Assembly: GCF_900111125.1 (NCBI RefSeq)
Contig: NZ_FOGE01000011.1
Span: 94,449-158,448, forward strand
DNA: 64,000 bases
Reading direction: 5' to 3'
Source of the DNA: Sphingobium sp. YR768
GTDB taxonomy: Bacteria > Pseudomonadota > Alphaproteobacteria > Sphingomonadales > Sphingomonadaceae
Under the pieces are notes generated by a model. It saw only the letters and a program-made list of their open reading frames with translations. It was not told the DNA's origin and searched no databases. Positions 43,744 to 52,147 of the stretch are shown one piece after another. A program made the translations under genes and the position numbers. Each line of letters begins with the position of its first letter. The first letter of the stretch is position 1.

Positions 43744-44241
43744 TTACCGCTTGATAATCAGCGAATCCGGCCGTTTACGCGGAACCCACGCCCCGCGACC
43801 GGGGAAATTCTTCAACACCTCGCCATCCCACAGCCTTACCGTTCGCCGATGAAAGCGCCACTGGCCGTCCGCGCCCTTCACCGCATGATCGTCATACCAC
43901 CCAGCGAAGCGCAGCAGATAGGGCGGCTCGCCCTCGCATTCCGTCACGAAGGCGAAGGATCGCATCGTGCAACTTCCGTCGTCCTGCGCTTCATATTGCG
44001 TCTGCGTCACATGATGCTGACGCCCCGGAAAGCCCGGCGCGTTACGATAATGGTCTGCGATGCCGCGAATCCCCTCATGCCCTTCCCAGATGTCGGGATC
44101 GTCGAACACCTCCTCCACCATGCGCGCGTCCGGCGTGAAACAGGCCACCAGCCCGTCGACATCCCCGGTATCGAGCGCCCAGCTATAGGCGGCGATCAGG
44201 TCTTGCAGCGCGATCCGGTCCTCGATCGGAAGGGAAGGCAT
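43744..44241 (-). CDS. SnoaL-like protein, candidate diarylpropane-lyase (LdpA)-type enzyme
   Basis: This 165-residue NTF2-fold protein starts PIEDRIALQDLIAAYSWALDTGDVDGLVACFTPDARMVE. It has a central FPGRQHHVTQTQYEAQDDGSCTMRSFAFVTE and a C-terminal WRFHRRTVRLWDGEVLKNFPGRG. LdpA of Novosphingobium, which removes formaldehyde from a diarylpropane to make a stilbene, belongs to this fold. A stilbene-cleaving enzyme gene under the same operator type lies at 54643. The specific activity is inference, as other SnoaL-like lyases would look similar. GGAGAG precedes the ATG. Confidence 0.8.
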   Translation of the reverse strand: MPSLPIEDRIALQDLIAAYSWALDTGDVDGLVACFTPDARMVEEVFDDPDIWEGHEGIRGIADHYRNAPGFPGRQHHVTQTQYEAQDDGSCTMRSFAFVTECEGEPPYLLRFAGWYDDHAVKGADGQWRFHRRTVRLWDGEVLKNFPGRGAWVPRKRPDSLIIKR

Positions 44242-44269
44242 GATAGTCACTCTCCTCATTATCTATGGC

Positions 44270-44297
44270 TTGACGCAATAATAACATTCGTTACGAT
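44270..44297 (+). promoter_or_regulatory. Promoter with operator in the spacer (site 4, imperfect)
   Basis: TTGACG and TACGAT are 16 bp apart. The spacer contains ATAACATTCGTTAC, an imperfect copy of the ATAACGATCGTTAT palindrome. It drives the NmrA-PQQ-GMC operon and lies 28 bp from the divergent SnoaL-like start. Confidence 0.6.
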
Positions 44298-44338
44298 TAT
44301 CTGCAACAAGACGACAGATCATGCAAGCGAGAGGACGC

Positions 44339-45253
44339 ATGGGGAAGATCATCATTTCAGGCGCTTCGGGTTCGTTCGGCCGGGCGGCGGCGGAATTGCT
44401 GCTGGAGAAGATCGCGCCACAGGACGCTATATTGCTGACCCGCACGCCGGCGAAGCTGGCCGATCTCGCCGCGCGCGGAGCCGACGTCCGCTTCGCCGAT
44501 TTCGACGATCCCACCAGCCTGCCCGCCGCCATGGCCGGCGGAGAAAGGATGCTGCTGATCAGCACGGCGCGCGTCGGCACCCGCGTCGGCCAGCATCGAA
44601 ATGCGGTGGAGGCAGCGGTTGCGGCTGGCGTGCAGCATATCGTCTATACCTCGATCATCGCTGCCGATGCGCCCAGCAATCCGGCGATCGTCAAGAACGA
44701 CCATCGCGCGACCGAAGAGCTCATCGAAGCCTCCGGCGCATCCTGGACCCATTTGCGCGACAGCCAATATGCCGAAGCGATTGCTGGCCCGATGACGATC
44801 CCCGCCTTGATGTTCGGCGGCAAGCCCGACAATTGCGGGGATGGTCCCGTGGCCTTCGTCAGCCGCGACGATTGTGTCGCGACCGCCGTGGGCGTGCTGA
44901 CCCAGCCGGGCCATGAGAATAAAGCCTATGTGCTGACCGGCCCCGACCTCATCACCATTCCACAAGCGATGGCCCTGGCCAGCGAACTGGCCGGCAAGCC
45001 GATCGTCGTAGAGGCGGTCGATGACGAGGCGATGTTCGCCTATTTCGATTCGCTCGGCGCGCCGCGCCATGCCTCCGACATCATCCCCGATGGCCCGATC
45101 CCCTGGTCCAGCGACGACATGGTGACATTCGGCCAGTCGATACGCGAAGGCTATTTCGCGCAGAAGACGGACTGGGTGGAAAGGATCACCGGCCGCAAGC
45201 CGAAAAGCCTGCGCGACGTGATGCTGGCCCACAAGGAAAGCTGGCCGCTGTGA
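44339..45253 (+). CDS. NmrA-like NAD(P)-binding oxidoreductase
   Basis: This 304-residue atypical SDR has the glycine motif ISGASGSFGRAA, strand-2 Arg/Thr (LLTRTPAKL) suggesting NADP(H), VYTSIIAAD and KNDHRATEELIEASGASWTHLRDSQYAE, as in NmrA and quinone oxidoreductase QorB-like proteins. Some relatives reduce benzylic ketones or ether-linked lignin units. The start at 44339 is chosen for GAGAGGA directly upstream. Its stop overlaps the GTG of the next gene by 4 bp. Confidence 0.86.
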   Translation: MGKIIISGASGSFGRAAAELLLEKIAPQDAILLTRTPAKLADLAARGADVRFADFDDPTSLPAAMAGGERMLLISTARVGTRVGQHRNAVEAAVAAGVQHIVYTSIIAADAPSNPAIVKNDHRATEELIEASGASWTHLRDSQYAEAIAGPMTIPALMFGGKPDNCGDGPVAFVSRDDCVATAVGVLTQPGHENKAYVLTGPDLITIPQAMALASELAGKPIVVEAVDDEAMFAYFDSLGAPRHASDIIPDGPIPWSSDDMVTFGQSIREGYFAQKTDWVERITGRKPKSLRDVMLAHKESWPL

Positions 45254-47433
45254 AAGGGGCGTTTCTGATATTGGCCGCAGCATTGGCGCTGGCCGGTTGC
45301 ACGCGCGGCGGCAGCGATGCGGGGGCAGGCGACGACTGGCCCTATACCGGCGGTGACGTGTGGGGCAGCCATCATTCGCGGCTGACCGATATCGACAAGG
45401 ACAATGTGGGAAAGCTCGGCCTTGCCTGGTCCTATGATCTCAACACCAACCGCGTGCAGGAAGCGACACCGGTGGTGGTCGATGGGGTGATGTACACCAG
45501 CGGCAATCTCGGCCGCGTCTATGCGCTCGACGCGGCGACCGGCAAGCCGCTCTGGACCTTCGAGCCGGAGGTGGACATGCAGGCGAACCGGTCCGCCTGC
45601 TGCGATCAGGCCAATCGCGGCGTCGCCGTGGCCCATGGCAAGGTGATGGTCGGCGCGCTCGACGGCATGCTCTACGCGCTCGACGCGAAGACCGGCAAGA
45701 CCCTGTGGAAGGTCGACACGGTGGTCGATCACAGCCGCGGCTATACCAGCACTGGTGCGCCCGAAGTGGCAGGCGATCTCGTCATCCTCGGCAATGCCGG
45801 CGCGGAATATGACACGCGCGGCTATGTCACTGCCTATCGCATCGCCGACGGCACGCAGGCCTGGCGGTTCTACACCGTGCCCCATGATCCGGCGAAGGGC
45901 CCGCAGGAGGACAAGGCGCTCGACGCTGCGCTCAAGACCTGGGACGCCAGGAGCCGCTGGGATATTGGCGGCGGCGGCACCGTGTGGGACGCGATCAACT
46001 ATGATCCCAAGTTCGGCACCGTCTATATCGGCGTCGGCAATGGCGGCCCCTATTCGATCGCAACCCGCTCGCCCAAGGGCGGCACCAATCTCTATCTGTC
46101 CTCCATCGTCGCGCTGGATGCGAAGAGCGGCGCGGTGAAGTGGCATTATCAGGAAACGCCGGGCGACAGCTGGGACTTCACCGCCACCCAGCCGATGGTG
46201 CTGACGGAGATGGAAGTGGACGGCAAGGTCCGCCCGGTCATCCTCCATTCGCCCAAAAATGGCTATCTGTTCGTGCTGGACCGCGAAACCGGCAAGCCGC
46301 TGCGCGTCAATCCGCTGGTGCGGACCAACTGGACCAAGGGGTTCGACAAGAATGGCGTGCCGCAGATGACGCCGGACCGCACCGATTTCTGGAACGGCCC
46401 CCGTCTCATCTTCCCGGCCTCCGCAGGTGCGAGAAACTGGTATCCGGCCGCCTATGATGCGGAGCGCAAAAGCTATTATGCCTCCGTGCTTGATATGGGG
46501 AACCTGATGTTCACCGTGCCCCCCGGCACCCCGGCGGAAGCGCGCAGGCCCAAGGCGCTCAACGTCCAGACGACGCTGATCTTCACCCCGCAATTGCAAG
46601 CGGTGCTGCCCACCTTGCCGCCCGCGATCCGGGAACAGGTGGAAAAGCTGCCCGAAATGCAATGGGTGAAGGACAAGCCCTATAGTAGCGAGTTGCGCGC
46701 GATCGACCCGCTGACCGGCAAGGCCCGCTGGTCGGTCCCTACCGAGGGCTGGCAGGACCGGATGGGCATGCTCTCCACCGCGTCGGGCCTGATCGTCCAT
46801 GGCACGATCGGCGGCAAGCTGATCGTCCGCGACGCCGATACTGGTAAGCTGATCAAGGCCATCGACACCGGCAGTGCGATCATGGCCGCGCCGATGACCT
46901 ATCGCGTCAAGGGCGTGCAATATATCGCGGTCGCAGCGGGCTTTGGCGGGGGCGGGTGGAGCTATGTGCCGCGCTATTCGGCGGCCTATCGCAACGGTAA
47001 CGCCAACCGCATATTGGTGTTCAGGCTGGACGGCGGCCCGGTGCCGCAGCCCACGCCCTTGCCGCCGCTGGAGCCAGCGTCCGCGCCCCCCGCGCAGAAG
47101 CCCGGCGTCACGCCCGCGATGATCGCCAGGGGTCAGGGGCTGTTCTTCCAGAATTGCGCCATCTGCCACAGCAACCAGCTCCGTTCCACCGCACCGGACC
47201 TGCGCCGGATGCAGCCGGGCACGCATGATGTCTTCAACCAGATTGTGCGCGAAGGGCTGCTGCTCCCCAACGGCATGCCGCGCTGGGACGATCTGCTGAG
47301 CGAGGGGGATGTCGATGCCATCCACGCCTGGCTGATCGCCGAGCAAGGGCCGCTCCGCGAACGGGAACGCAAGCTGAAGGCCGCCGGCAAGCCGCTCGAC
47401 GCGCCCAGCGCCGCCGTCATGTCCAATTTCTAG
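45250..47433 (+). CDS. PQQ-dependent alcohol dehydrogenase with C-terminal cytochrome c domain
   Basis: This 727-residue quinohaemoprotein begins with a lipoprotein-type signal (LALAGC). The eight-bladed propeller has the adjacent-Cys disulfide in RSACCDQANRG, repeated W-docking motifs (VYALDAATGKPLW, LYALDAKTGKTLW) and the active-site segment PGDSWDFTATQP. A C-terminal haem domain has CAICH around residue 637. It oxidises alcohols in the periplasm and passes electrons along its own haem. No pqq genes are in the window. It probably acts on side-chain alcohols of lignin-derived phenols, which is inference from context. GTG start within the previous stop. Confidence 0.9.
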   Translation: MKGAFLILAAALALAGCTRGGSDAGAGDDWPYTGGDVWGSHHSRLTDIDKDNVGKLGLAWSYDLNTNRVQEATPVVVDGVMYTSGNLGRVYALDAATGKPLWTFEPEVDMQANRSACCDQANRGVAVAHGKVMVGALDGMLYALDAKTGKTLWKVDTVVDHSRGYTSTGAPEVAGDLVILGNAGAEYDTRGYVTAYRIADGTQAWRFYTVPHDPAKGPQEDKALDAALKTWDARSRWDIGGGGTVWDAINYDPKFGTVYIGVGNGGPYSIATRSPKGGTNLYLSSIVALDAKSGAVKWHYQETPGDSWDFTATQPMVLTEMEVDGKVRPVILHSPKNGYLFVLDRETGKPLRVNPLVRTNWTKGFDKNGVPQMTPDRTDFWNGPRLIFPASAGARNWYPAAYDAERKSYYASVLDMGNLMFTVPPGTPAEARRPKALNVQTTLIFTPQLQAVLPTLPPAIREQVEKLPEMQWVKDKPYSSELRAIDPLTGKARWSVPTEGWQDRMGMLSTASGLIVHGTIGGKLIVRDADTGKLIKAIDTGSAIMAAPMTYRVKGVQYIAVAAGFGGGGWSYVPRYSAAYRNGNANRILVFRLDGGPVPQPTPLPPLEPASAPPAQKPGVTPAMIARGQGLFFQNCAICHSNQLRSTAPDLRRMQPGTHDVFNQIVREGLLLPNGMPRWDDLLSEGDVDAIHAWLIAEQGPLRERERKLKAAGKPLDAPSAAVMSNF

Positions 47434-47441
47434 GAACGATC

Positions 47442-49061
47442 ATGGAAGACACTGACATCATCGTCGTGGGCGGCGGATCGGCCGGGGCCGCGATGACCGG
47501 ACGGCTGGCAGAAGCGGGTCTGTCCGTCACCCTGATCGAAGCAGGCGGCACGGACCGCCATGTCCGGTCGCGCATCCCGGCATTGACCAGCGCCATCGTG
47601 CAGAATCCTGCCTATGACTGGTGCCATCAGGTCGAGCCGGACCCGTCGCTGGGCGGCCGGGCCGACATATGGCCCGCGGGCAAGATGCTCGGCGGCGGCA
47701 GCGCGCTGAATGGCATGATGTTCATTCGCGGTCATCGCTGGGATTATGATGAATGGGCGCGGATGGGCGCTGCGGGATGGGACTATGATGCGGTCCTGCC
47801 CTATTTCCGACGCATGGAAGATAATGAGCGCGGCGCCGACACATGGCGCGGCACCGGCGGCCCGATCGCCGTGTCGGAAAGCCGCGCGCGTTATCCGATC
47901 ACAGACCAGTGGATTGCGGCAGCACAAGCGGCGGGCATCCCCCGATCGCTCGACCTCAACGGCGAACAGGCCGAAGGCGTCGATTATGTGCAGGTGTCGC
48001 AACGCAAAGGGGAACGTTGTTCGGCGGCGCGCGGCTACCTCCACGACCGGCGCGGCGGCAAGGCGCCGACGATCCTGCTGGGCGCGCAACTGCTGCGCAT
48101 CCTGATAGAGGCCGGTCGCGCGGTCGGCATAGTCTATTGGCAGGACGGCGTCGAAAAGACGCTGCGCGCCCGCCAAGGCGTGGTCCTCAGCGCTGGATCG
48201 ATGAACACGCCGCGACTGCTGATGTTGTCCGGCATCGGCCCCGCCGATCATCTGCGCACCCATGGCATCGCCATCGTGCACGACCTCCCCGGCGTCGGCG
48301 CTAATCTTCAGGATCATGTCGGCACCCATGTCGTCAACGAAGTCGATGTGTCCACGCTCAACAGCGATGCGCAGGGCCTGCGTGGCGCATGGCAAGTCCT
48401 GCGCTATGCCCTCGCCCGGCGCGGCGCGCTGACCACTGCGATCGGCCACGCGCAGGCCTTCGTTAAGAGCCGCGCCGATCTCCCAGCGCCCAATCTCCAG
48501 ATCAGCTTCGCCGCCTTCGCCTTCGACTTCGACGAGCGCGGCCGCCTGATGCTGCGCAAGACCCCATCTGTCTCCACGCTGGTCGGGCTGATGCGCCCCA
48601 GCCATCGCGGCCGCATCAGCCTGCGCTCGGCCGACCCCTTCGATCCCCCAAAGATAGAGCATCGCCAGCTCGGCAGCGACGATGATATCGACCAGATTGT
48701 CGAGGGCATCGGCATCGCCCGCGCCATCCTGAACGAGACACCGATCGCGACACATATAAAGAGCGAACTGCGCCCCGGTCCGGCCCTGACCGATCCGGCA
48801 CAATTGCGCGCCTATGTGCAGATGGCATCGATCCCGCTCTATCATCCGGTGGGCACCGCGAAGATGGGCCGGGCGGACGATCCCCATGCCGTGGTCGATG
48901 CCGATCTGGCAGTGATCGGCATCGAGGGCCTGTGGGTGGCCGACGCCTCCGTCATGCCGACCCTGCCCGCCGGCAACACCAATGCGACCGCCATCATGAT
49001 CGGCGACAAGGGCGCCGACCATGTCCTCAAGCGCCTTGATCGCCCCCGCATAGTCCGATAG
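47442..49061 (+). CDS. GMC-family FAD oxidoreductase
   Basis: This 539-residue GMC enzyme has the ADP-binding VVGGGSAGAAM, GMC signature 1 (WPAGKMLGGGSALNGMMFIRGHRWDYDEW) and signature 2 (LSAGSMNTPRLLMLSGIG). The catalytic His lies in YHPVGTAKMG and Asn in PAGNTNATAIMIGDKGAD. It is close in type to choline-dehydrogenase-like alcohol oxidases; sphingomonads use GMC oxidases PhcC/PhcD on the gamma-alcohol of dehydrodiconiferyl alcohol. It follows the PQQ enzyme by 8 bp, so two kinds of alcohol-oxidising enzyme share one operon. Confidence 0.9.
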   Translation: MEDTDIIVVGGGSAGAAMTGRLAEAGLSVTLIEAGGTDRHVRSRIPALTSAIVQNPAYDWCHQVEPDPSLGGRADIWPAGKMLGGGSALNGMMFIRGHRWDYDEWARMGAAGWDYDAVLPYFRRMEDNERGADTWRGTGGPIAVSESRARYPITDQWIAAAQAAGIPRSLDLNGEQAEGVDYVQVSQRKGERCSAARGYLHDRRGGKAPTILLGAQLLRILIEAGRAVGIVYWQDGVEKTLRARQGVVLSAGSMNTPRLLMLSGIGPADHLRTHGIAIVHDLPGVGANLQDHVGTHVVNEVDVSTLNSDAQGLRGAWQVLRYALARRGALTTAIGHAQAFVKSRADLPAPNLQISFAAFAFDFDERGRLMLRKTPSVSTLVGLMRPSHRGRISLRSADPFDPPKIEHRQLGSDDDIDQIVEGIGIARAILNETPIATHIKSELRPGPALTDPAQLRAYVQMASIPLYHPVGTAKMGRADDPHAVVDADLAVIGIEGLWVADASVMPTLPAGNTNATAIMIGDKGADHVLKRLDRPRIVR

Positions 49062-49071
49062 GGCCTGCCCT

Positions 49072-49245
49072 GCGTCCGGTTCCCCGCCAGGGGATCAAAA
49101 GGGAACGGGGTTCAAGACCCCGGCTGCCCCTGCAACTGTGAGCGGCGAGCCAGCGAGGCACAAGCCATTGGGGTATCTGTCCCGAGAAGGCGCTTCGCCC
49201 CGGCATTGACCCGCAAGCCAGGAGACCTGCCGGCCGTGGTCGTTC
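49072..49245 (+). ncRNA. Cobalamin riboswitch
   Basis: The conserved core GCCCCTGCAACTGTGAGCGG is followed by CCATTGGG-type pairing and the B12 box AAGCCAGGAGACCTGCC at 49216-49232. The order and spacing match AdoCbl riboswitches. It lies upstream of the late cobalamin operon. About 200 nt separate it from the first clear gene. Confidence 0.93.
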
Positions 49246-49393
49246 TTCGTCCGGACAGGGTGTGCCGGCCGAACGGGGTCATCCCTCGCGCAACGACGAG
49301 CCGACCGTGCGGCAGCGCGGCGGGGATGTCGTGCGCCCGTGCGCATGGTATCGTCGTTTCGTCTTCGCGCGGTCCTGTCACGGACCGGGGATC

Positions 49394-49444
49394 ATGATGC
49401 GCGCGTCATTCGAATATCGATTTTTCAGCCGGAAGGCGGCCTGA
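49394..49444 (+). CDS. Possible 16-codon leader ORF in the cobalamin operon
   Basis: An ATG (49394, or 49397) preceded by CGGGGA opens a short frame encoding MMRASFEYRFFSRKAA. It ends 3 nt before the DUF1636 start codon. It may serve translational coupling rather than make a functional peptide. Support is limited to position and a ribosome-binding-like sequence. Confidence 0.3.
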   Translation: MMRASFEYRFFSRKAA

Positions 49445-49447
49445 GCC

Positions 49448-49855
49448 ATGTTGCGGCCGGTCGAGGATGTGCCAGCGGTGGTGGTGTGCAACAGTTGCCG
49501 CCATTCGCCTGATGCCCGCGAAGATGCGGAGGGCGTGCGCGGCGGCGCGCGGCTGGTGGAGGCGCTGCACCGGGTAAAGGCCCAGTCGCCCCGCTATGAT
49601 GGCGTCGCGGTACAGGACATGCCCTGCCTGTTCGCCTGTTCGGAGCATTGCACCGTCCATCTGCGCGCGCCGGGCAAGGTCGGCTATGTGCTGGGCCGCT
49701 TCACCCCGGATGAGGAGGCCGCGCGCGCGATCCTGGACTATGCCGCTTATTATGCCGACAGCGAGCATGGCCGCGTGCCCTTTGCCGACTGGCCACAGGG
49801 GGTGAAGGGCCATTTCATCGTCCGCACCCCGCCCCCCGGCTTCGTCGCGGCATGA
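49448..49855 (+). CDS. DUF1636-family metal-binding protein of the cobalamin operon
   Basis: This 135-residue protein has a CxxC-type pair (VVVCNSCRHSP), a second Cys cluster in MPCLFACSEHCTVHLRAPGKVGYVLGRF, and a C-terminal PFADWPQGVKGHFIVRTPPPGF. DUF1636 proteins occur in cobalamin gene clusters near cobalt-handling genes, so it may bind or deliver metal. It is first after the riboswitch and overlaps cobT by 4 bp. Confidence 0.85.
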   Translation: MLRPVEDVPAVVVCNSCRHSPDAREDAEGVRGGARLVEALHRVKAQSPRYDGVAVQDMPCLFACSEHCTVHLRAPGKVGYVLGRFTPDEEAARAILDYAAYYADSEHGRVPFADWPQGVKGHFIVRTPPPGFVAA

Positions 49856-50865
49856 GCCTGTTCCCCACCATCGCCGCGTTCGAGGCGAAGCTGGCGTCCC
49901 TGCCCGTGGTCGATCAGGCAGCGCGCGATGCCGCCGCCGCCCGGCAGGCGCAACTGACCAAGCCGGCCGGATCGCTCGGCCGTCTGGAGGATATCGCCCT
50001 CTTCATGGCCGGCTGGCAGCGGCGGGTGCGGCCCCGGATCGACCATGGTCTGGCGCTGATCTTCGCCGGCAATCATGGCGTGACCCGCCATGGCGTCAGC
50101 GCCTATCCGGCCGAAGTGACGGCACAGATGGTCGCCAATTTCGCGGCGGGCGGCGCGGCGATCAACGCGCTGGCCGGTGCGGCGGGACTGGACCTGCGCA
50201 TCGTGCCGCTCGATCTTGATCGGCCGACGGCGGACTTCACCGTCGAACCGGCGATGAGCGAAGCGGATTGCCTCGCCGCCCTCAATGCCGGCGCCGATGC
50301 GGTCGATCCGATGCTGGACCTGCTGCTGCTGGGCGAAATGGGCATCGGCAATACGACAGCGGCGGCGGCTTTGTGCCTGCGCAGCTTCGGCGGCACGGCG
50401 GATGACTGGGTCGGCGCGGGCACGGGCGTTGACGCTCATGGCCAGATGGTGAAGCGTCAGGTGCTTGACCTCGCAATGGCCTGCCACGCCGACGCGCCCA
50501 GGACCGCCTTTGAAACACTGCGCTGCGTGGGCGGGCGCGAAATCGCGGCGATGGCCGGTGCCATGCTGGCGGCGCGCCATCATCATATCCCCGTGGTGCT
50601 GGACGGCTTCGTCTGCTCCGCCGCGCTGGGGGCGATGGCGGCGGGTACGCCCGACATCTGCAATCATGTCATCGCCGGTCATCGTTCCGCCGAAGCGGCG
50701 CATGGGCGCCTGCTCAAGCGACTGGTGCTGACTCCCTTGCTCGATCTCGACATGCGGCTGGGCGAGGGCAGCGGCGGCGCGGTGGCCGTGGCGGTGATCC
50801 GTTCCGCGCTGGCCATGCATGATCAGATGGCGACCTTTGCCGATGCGGGCGTGTCGGCCGGCTGA
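49852..50865 (+). CDS. cobT: Nicotinate-nucleotide-dimethylbenzimidazole phosphoribosyltransferase
   Basis: This 337-residue protein has QLTKPAGSLGRLEDIA, IFAGNHGVTRHGVSAYP, LLGEMGIGNTTAAAAL, VLDGFVCSAALGAM and the catalytic-Glu region DMRLGEGSGGAVAV. It makes alpha-ribazole phosphate for the lower ligand of cobalamin. It overlaps both neighbours, typical of a tightly coupled operon. Confidence 0.95.
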   Translation: MSLFPTIAAFEAKLASLPVVDQAARDAAAARQAQLTKPAGSLGRLEDIALFMAGWQRRVRPRIDHGLALIFAGNHGVTRHGVSAYPAEVTAQMVANFAAGGAAINALAGAAGLDLRIVPLDLDRPTADFTVEPAMSEADCLAALNAGADAVDPMLDLLLLGEMGIGNTTAAAALCLRSFGGTADDWVGAGTGVDAHGQMVKRQVLDLAMACHADAPRTAFETLRCVGGREIAAMAGAMLAARHHHIPVVLDGFVCSAALGAMAAGTPDICNHVIAGHRSAEAAHGRLLKRLVLTPLLDLDMRLGEGSGGAVAVAVIRSALAMHDQMATFADAGVSAG

Positions 50866-51434
50866 TGCAGGGCATGCTGCTCCATCTGATGCGGCATGGG
50901 GCGCCGGTGGAAACGGGGCGTCTGCTGGGGCATGGCGACTGGCCATCGACCGATGCGGGCATCGCCGCCTGCCGTGCGCGTGCGTGGGCGCTGGAAGTGT
51001 CGGCGATTCATTGTTCCGACCTGTCCCGCGCTTCGCAGGCGGCAGCGGTGATCGCGCAGGATCGCGGCTTGACGCCCCGGATCGATGCGCGCTGGCGGGA
51101 ACTGGATTTCGGGGCGTGGGACGGGGCTGATCCTGCGACAGTGGACGCGAACGCGCTGGCCCAATTCCACGCCGATCCGGATGCCAGCCCGCCACCCGAT
51201 GGGGAACGCTGGTCGGCGCTGGTGGCGCGCGTGAGGGCCGCCATCGCCGCCTTGCCGTCGCAACCCGCTCTGGTCGTCACCCATGGCGGGGCGATGCGCG
51301 CTGCGCTGGCCAGCCTGTGCGGCTTCGACCAGCGTCAGATATGGGCGATCGACCTGCCCTATGCCGCCTGCCTCACCCTGCGCGTCTGGCCGGGCGAACC
51401 GCGCTGGGGCCAGATCGTCGGGCTGGCGACATGA
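50865..51434 (+). CDS. Alpha-ribazole phosphatase (histidine phosphatase family)
   Basis: This 189-residue phosphoglycerate-mutase-like phosphatase has the catalytic LMRHGAP near the start, CSDLSRASQAA, WRELDFGAWDG and a second histidine in VVTHGGAMR. In this operon it would remove phosphate from alpha-ribazole phosphate or adenosylcobalamin phosphate (CobC in Salmonella naming). The ATG overlaps the cobT stop (TGATG). Confidence 0.9.
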   Translation: MQGMLLHLMRHGAPVETGRLLGHGDWPSTDAGIAACRARAWALEVSAIHCSDLSRASQAAAVIAQDRGLTPRIDARWRELDFGAWDGADPATVDANALAQFHADPDASPPPDGERWSALVARVRAAIAALPSQPALVVTHGGAMRAALASLCGFDQRQIWAIDLPYAACLTLRVWPGEPRWGQIVGLAT

Positions 51435-52147
51435 AGGAGCTGGTGCTGGCGATCCAGTTTCTCACCCGCCTGCCCATGCCGCGCGTGACGGCGGACGATA
51501 GCGATTTTGCGGCGTCGATCCGCTGGTTCCCGGCAGCGGGTCTGGTCGTGGGGGCTCTGGTCTGCGGGGCAGGGTGGGTCGGTGCGCAGGTCGATCCCTG
51601 GACCGGCGCCCTGCTGGCGCTGGTCGGCTGGGTTTGGGTGACGGGGGCGCTGCATCTTGATGGCCTTGCCGATCTGGCCGATGCGTCTGGCGCGATTCAT
51701 AGAGGCCCGGACAGTCTCCGCGCGGTACTGGCCGATCCGCATGTCGGCGCCATGGGTGTCGTGGCGGTGGTGGTGCAGGTGGCGGCCAAACTGGTGCTGC
51801 TCCATGGCCTGCTGGAACAGCGCGCATGGACGGCCTTGATCCTCATCCCCTTTGCCGCGCGGATCGGGCCTCTGGTCTGGAGCCGCTGGCTACCGCCGCT
51901 GCATGACGGGCTCGGCGCGCGCTTCCGGCATGCGGTGCGACCGGTCGACCTGCTTTGCTGGGCGGTCCTGCTGCTGGCGGCGGGCTGGCTTGTCCCGGCT
52001 CTGCTGCTCGCGCCCTTGCTGATCCTTCTTTGGATGAAGCGACTTCGCACTTTGCTAGGCGGCATCTCCGGCGACGGCCATGGTGCAGGCATCGAACTGG
52101 TGGAAAGCGGCCTGTTGCTGGCGGCTCTCATCATGGGGCGGCTATGA
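51431..52147 (+). CDS. cobS: Adenosylcobinamide-GDP ribazoletransferase (cobalamin synthase)
   Basis: This 238-residue inner-membrane protein has AIQFLTRLPMP, the metal-binding DGLADLADA, HVGAMGVVAVV and the C-terminal GGISGDGHGAGIELVE. It joins adenosylcobinamide-GDP to alpha-ribazole. The ATG at 51431 overlaps the preceding stop. Confidence 0.95.
   Translation: MKELVLAIQFLTRLPMPRVTADDSDFAASIRWFPAAGLVVGALVCGAGWVGAQVDPWTGALLALVGWVWVTGALHLDGLADLADASGAIHRGPDSLRAVLADPHVGAMGVVAVVVQVAAKLVLLHGLLEQRAWTALILIPFAARIGPLVWSRWLPPLHDGLGARFRHAVRPVDLLCWAVLLLAAGWLVPALLLAPLLILLWMKRLRTLLGGISGDGHGAGIELVESGLLLAALIMGRL

Noticed and set aside
45151..47346. 731-codon minus-strand frame opposite the PQQ dehydrogenase gene
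   Set aside because: It is a shadow of a gene with clear PQQ-propeller and haem motifs; the antisense product has no recognisable domain.
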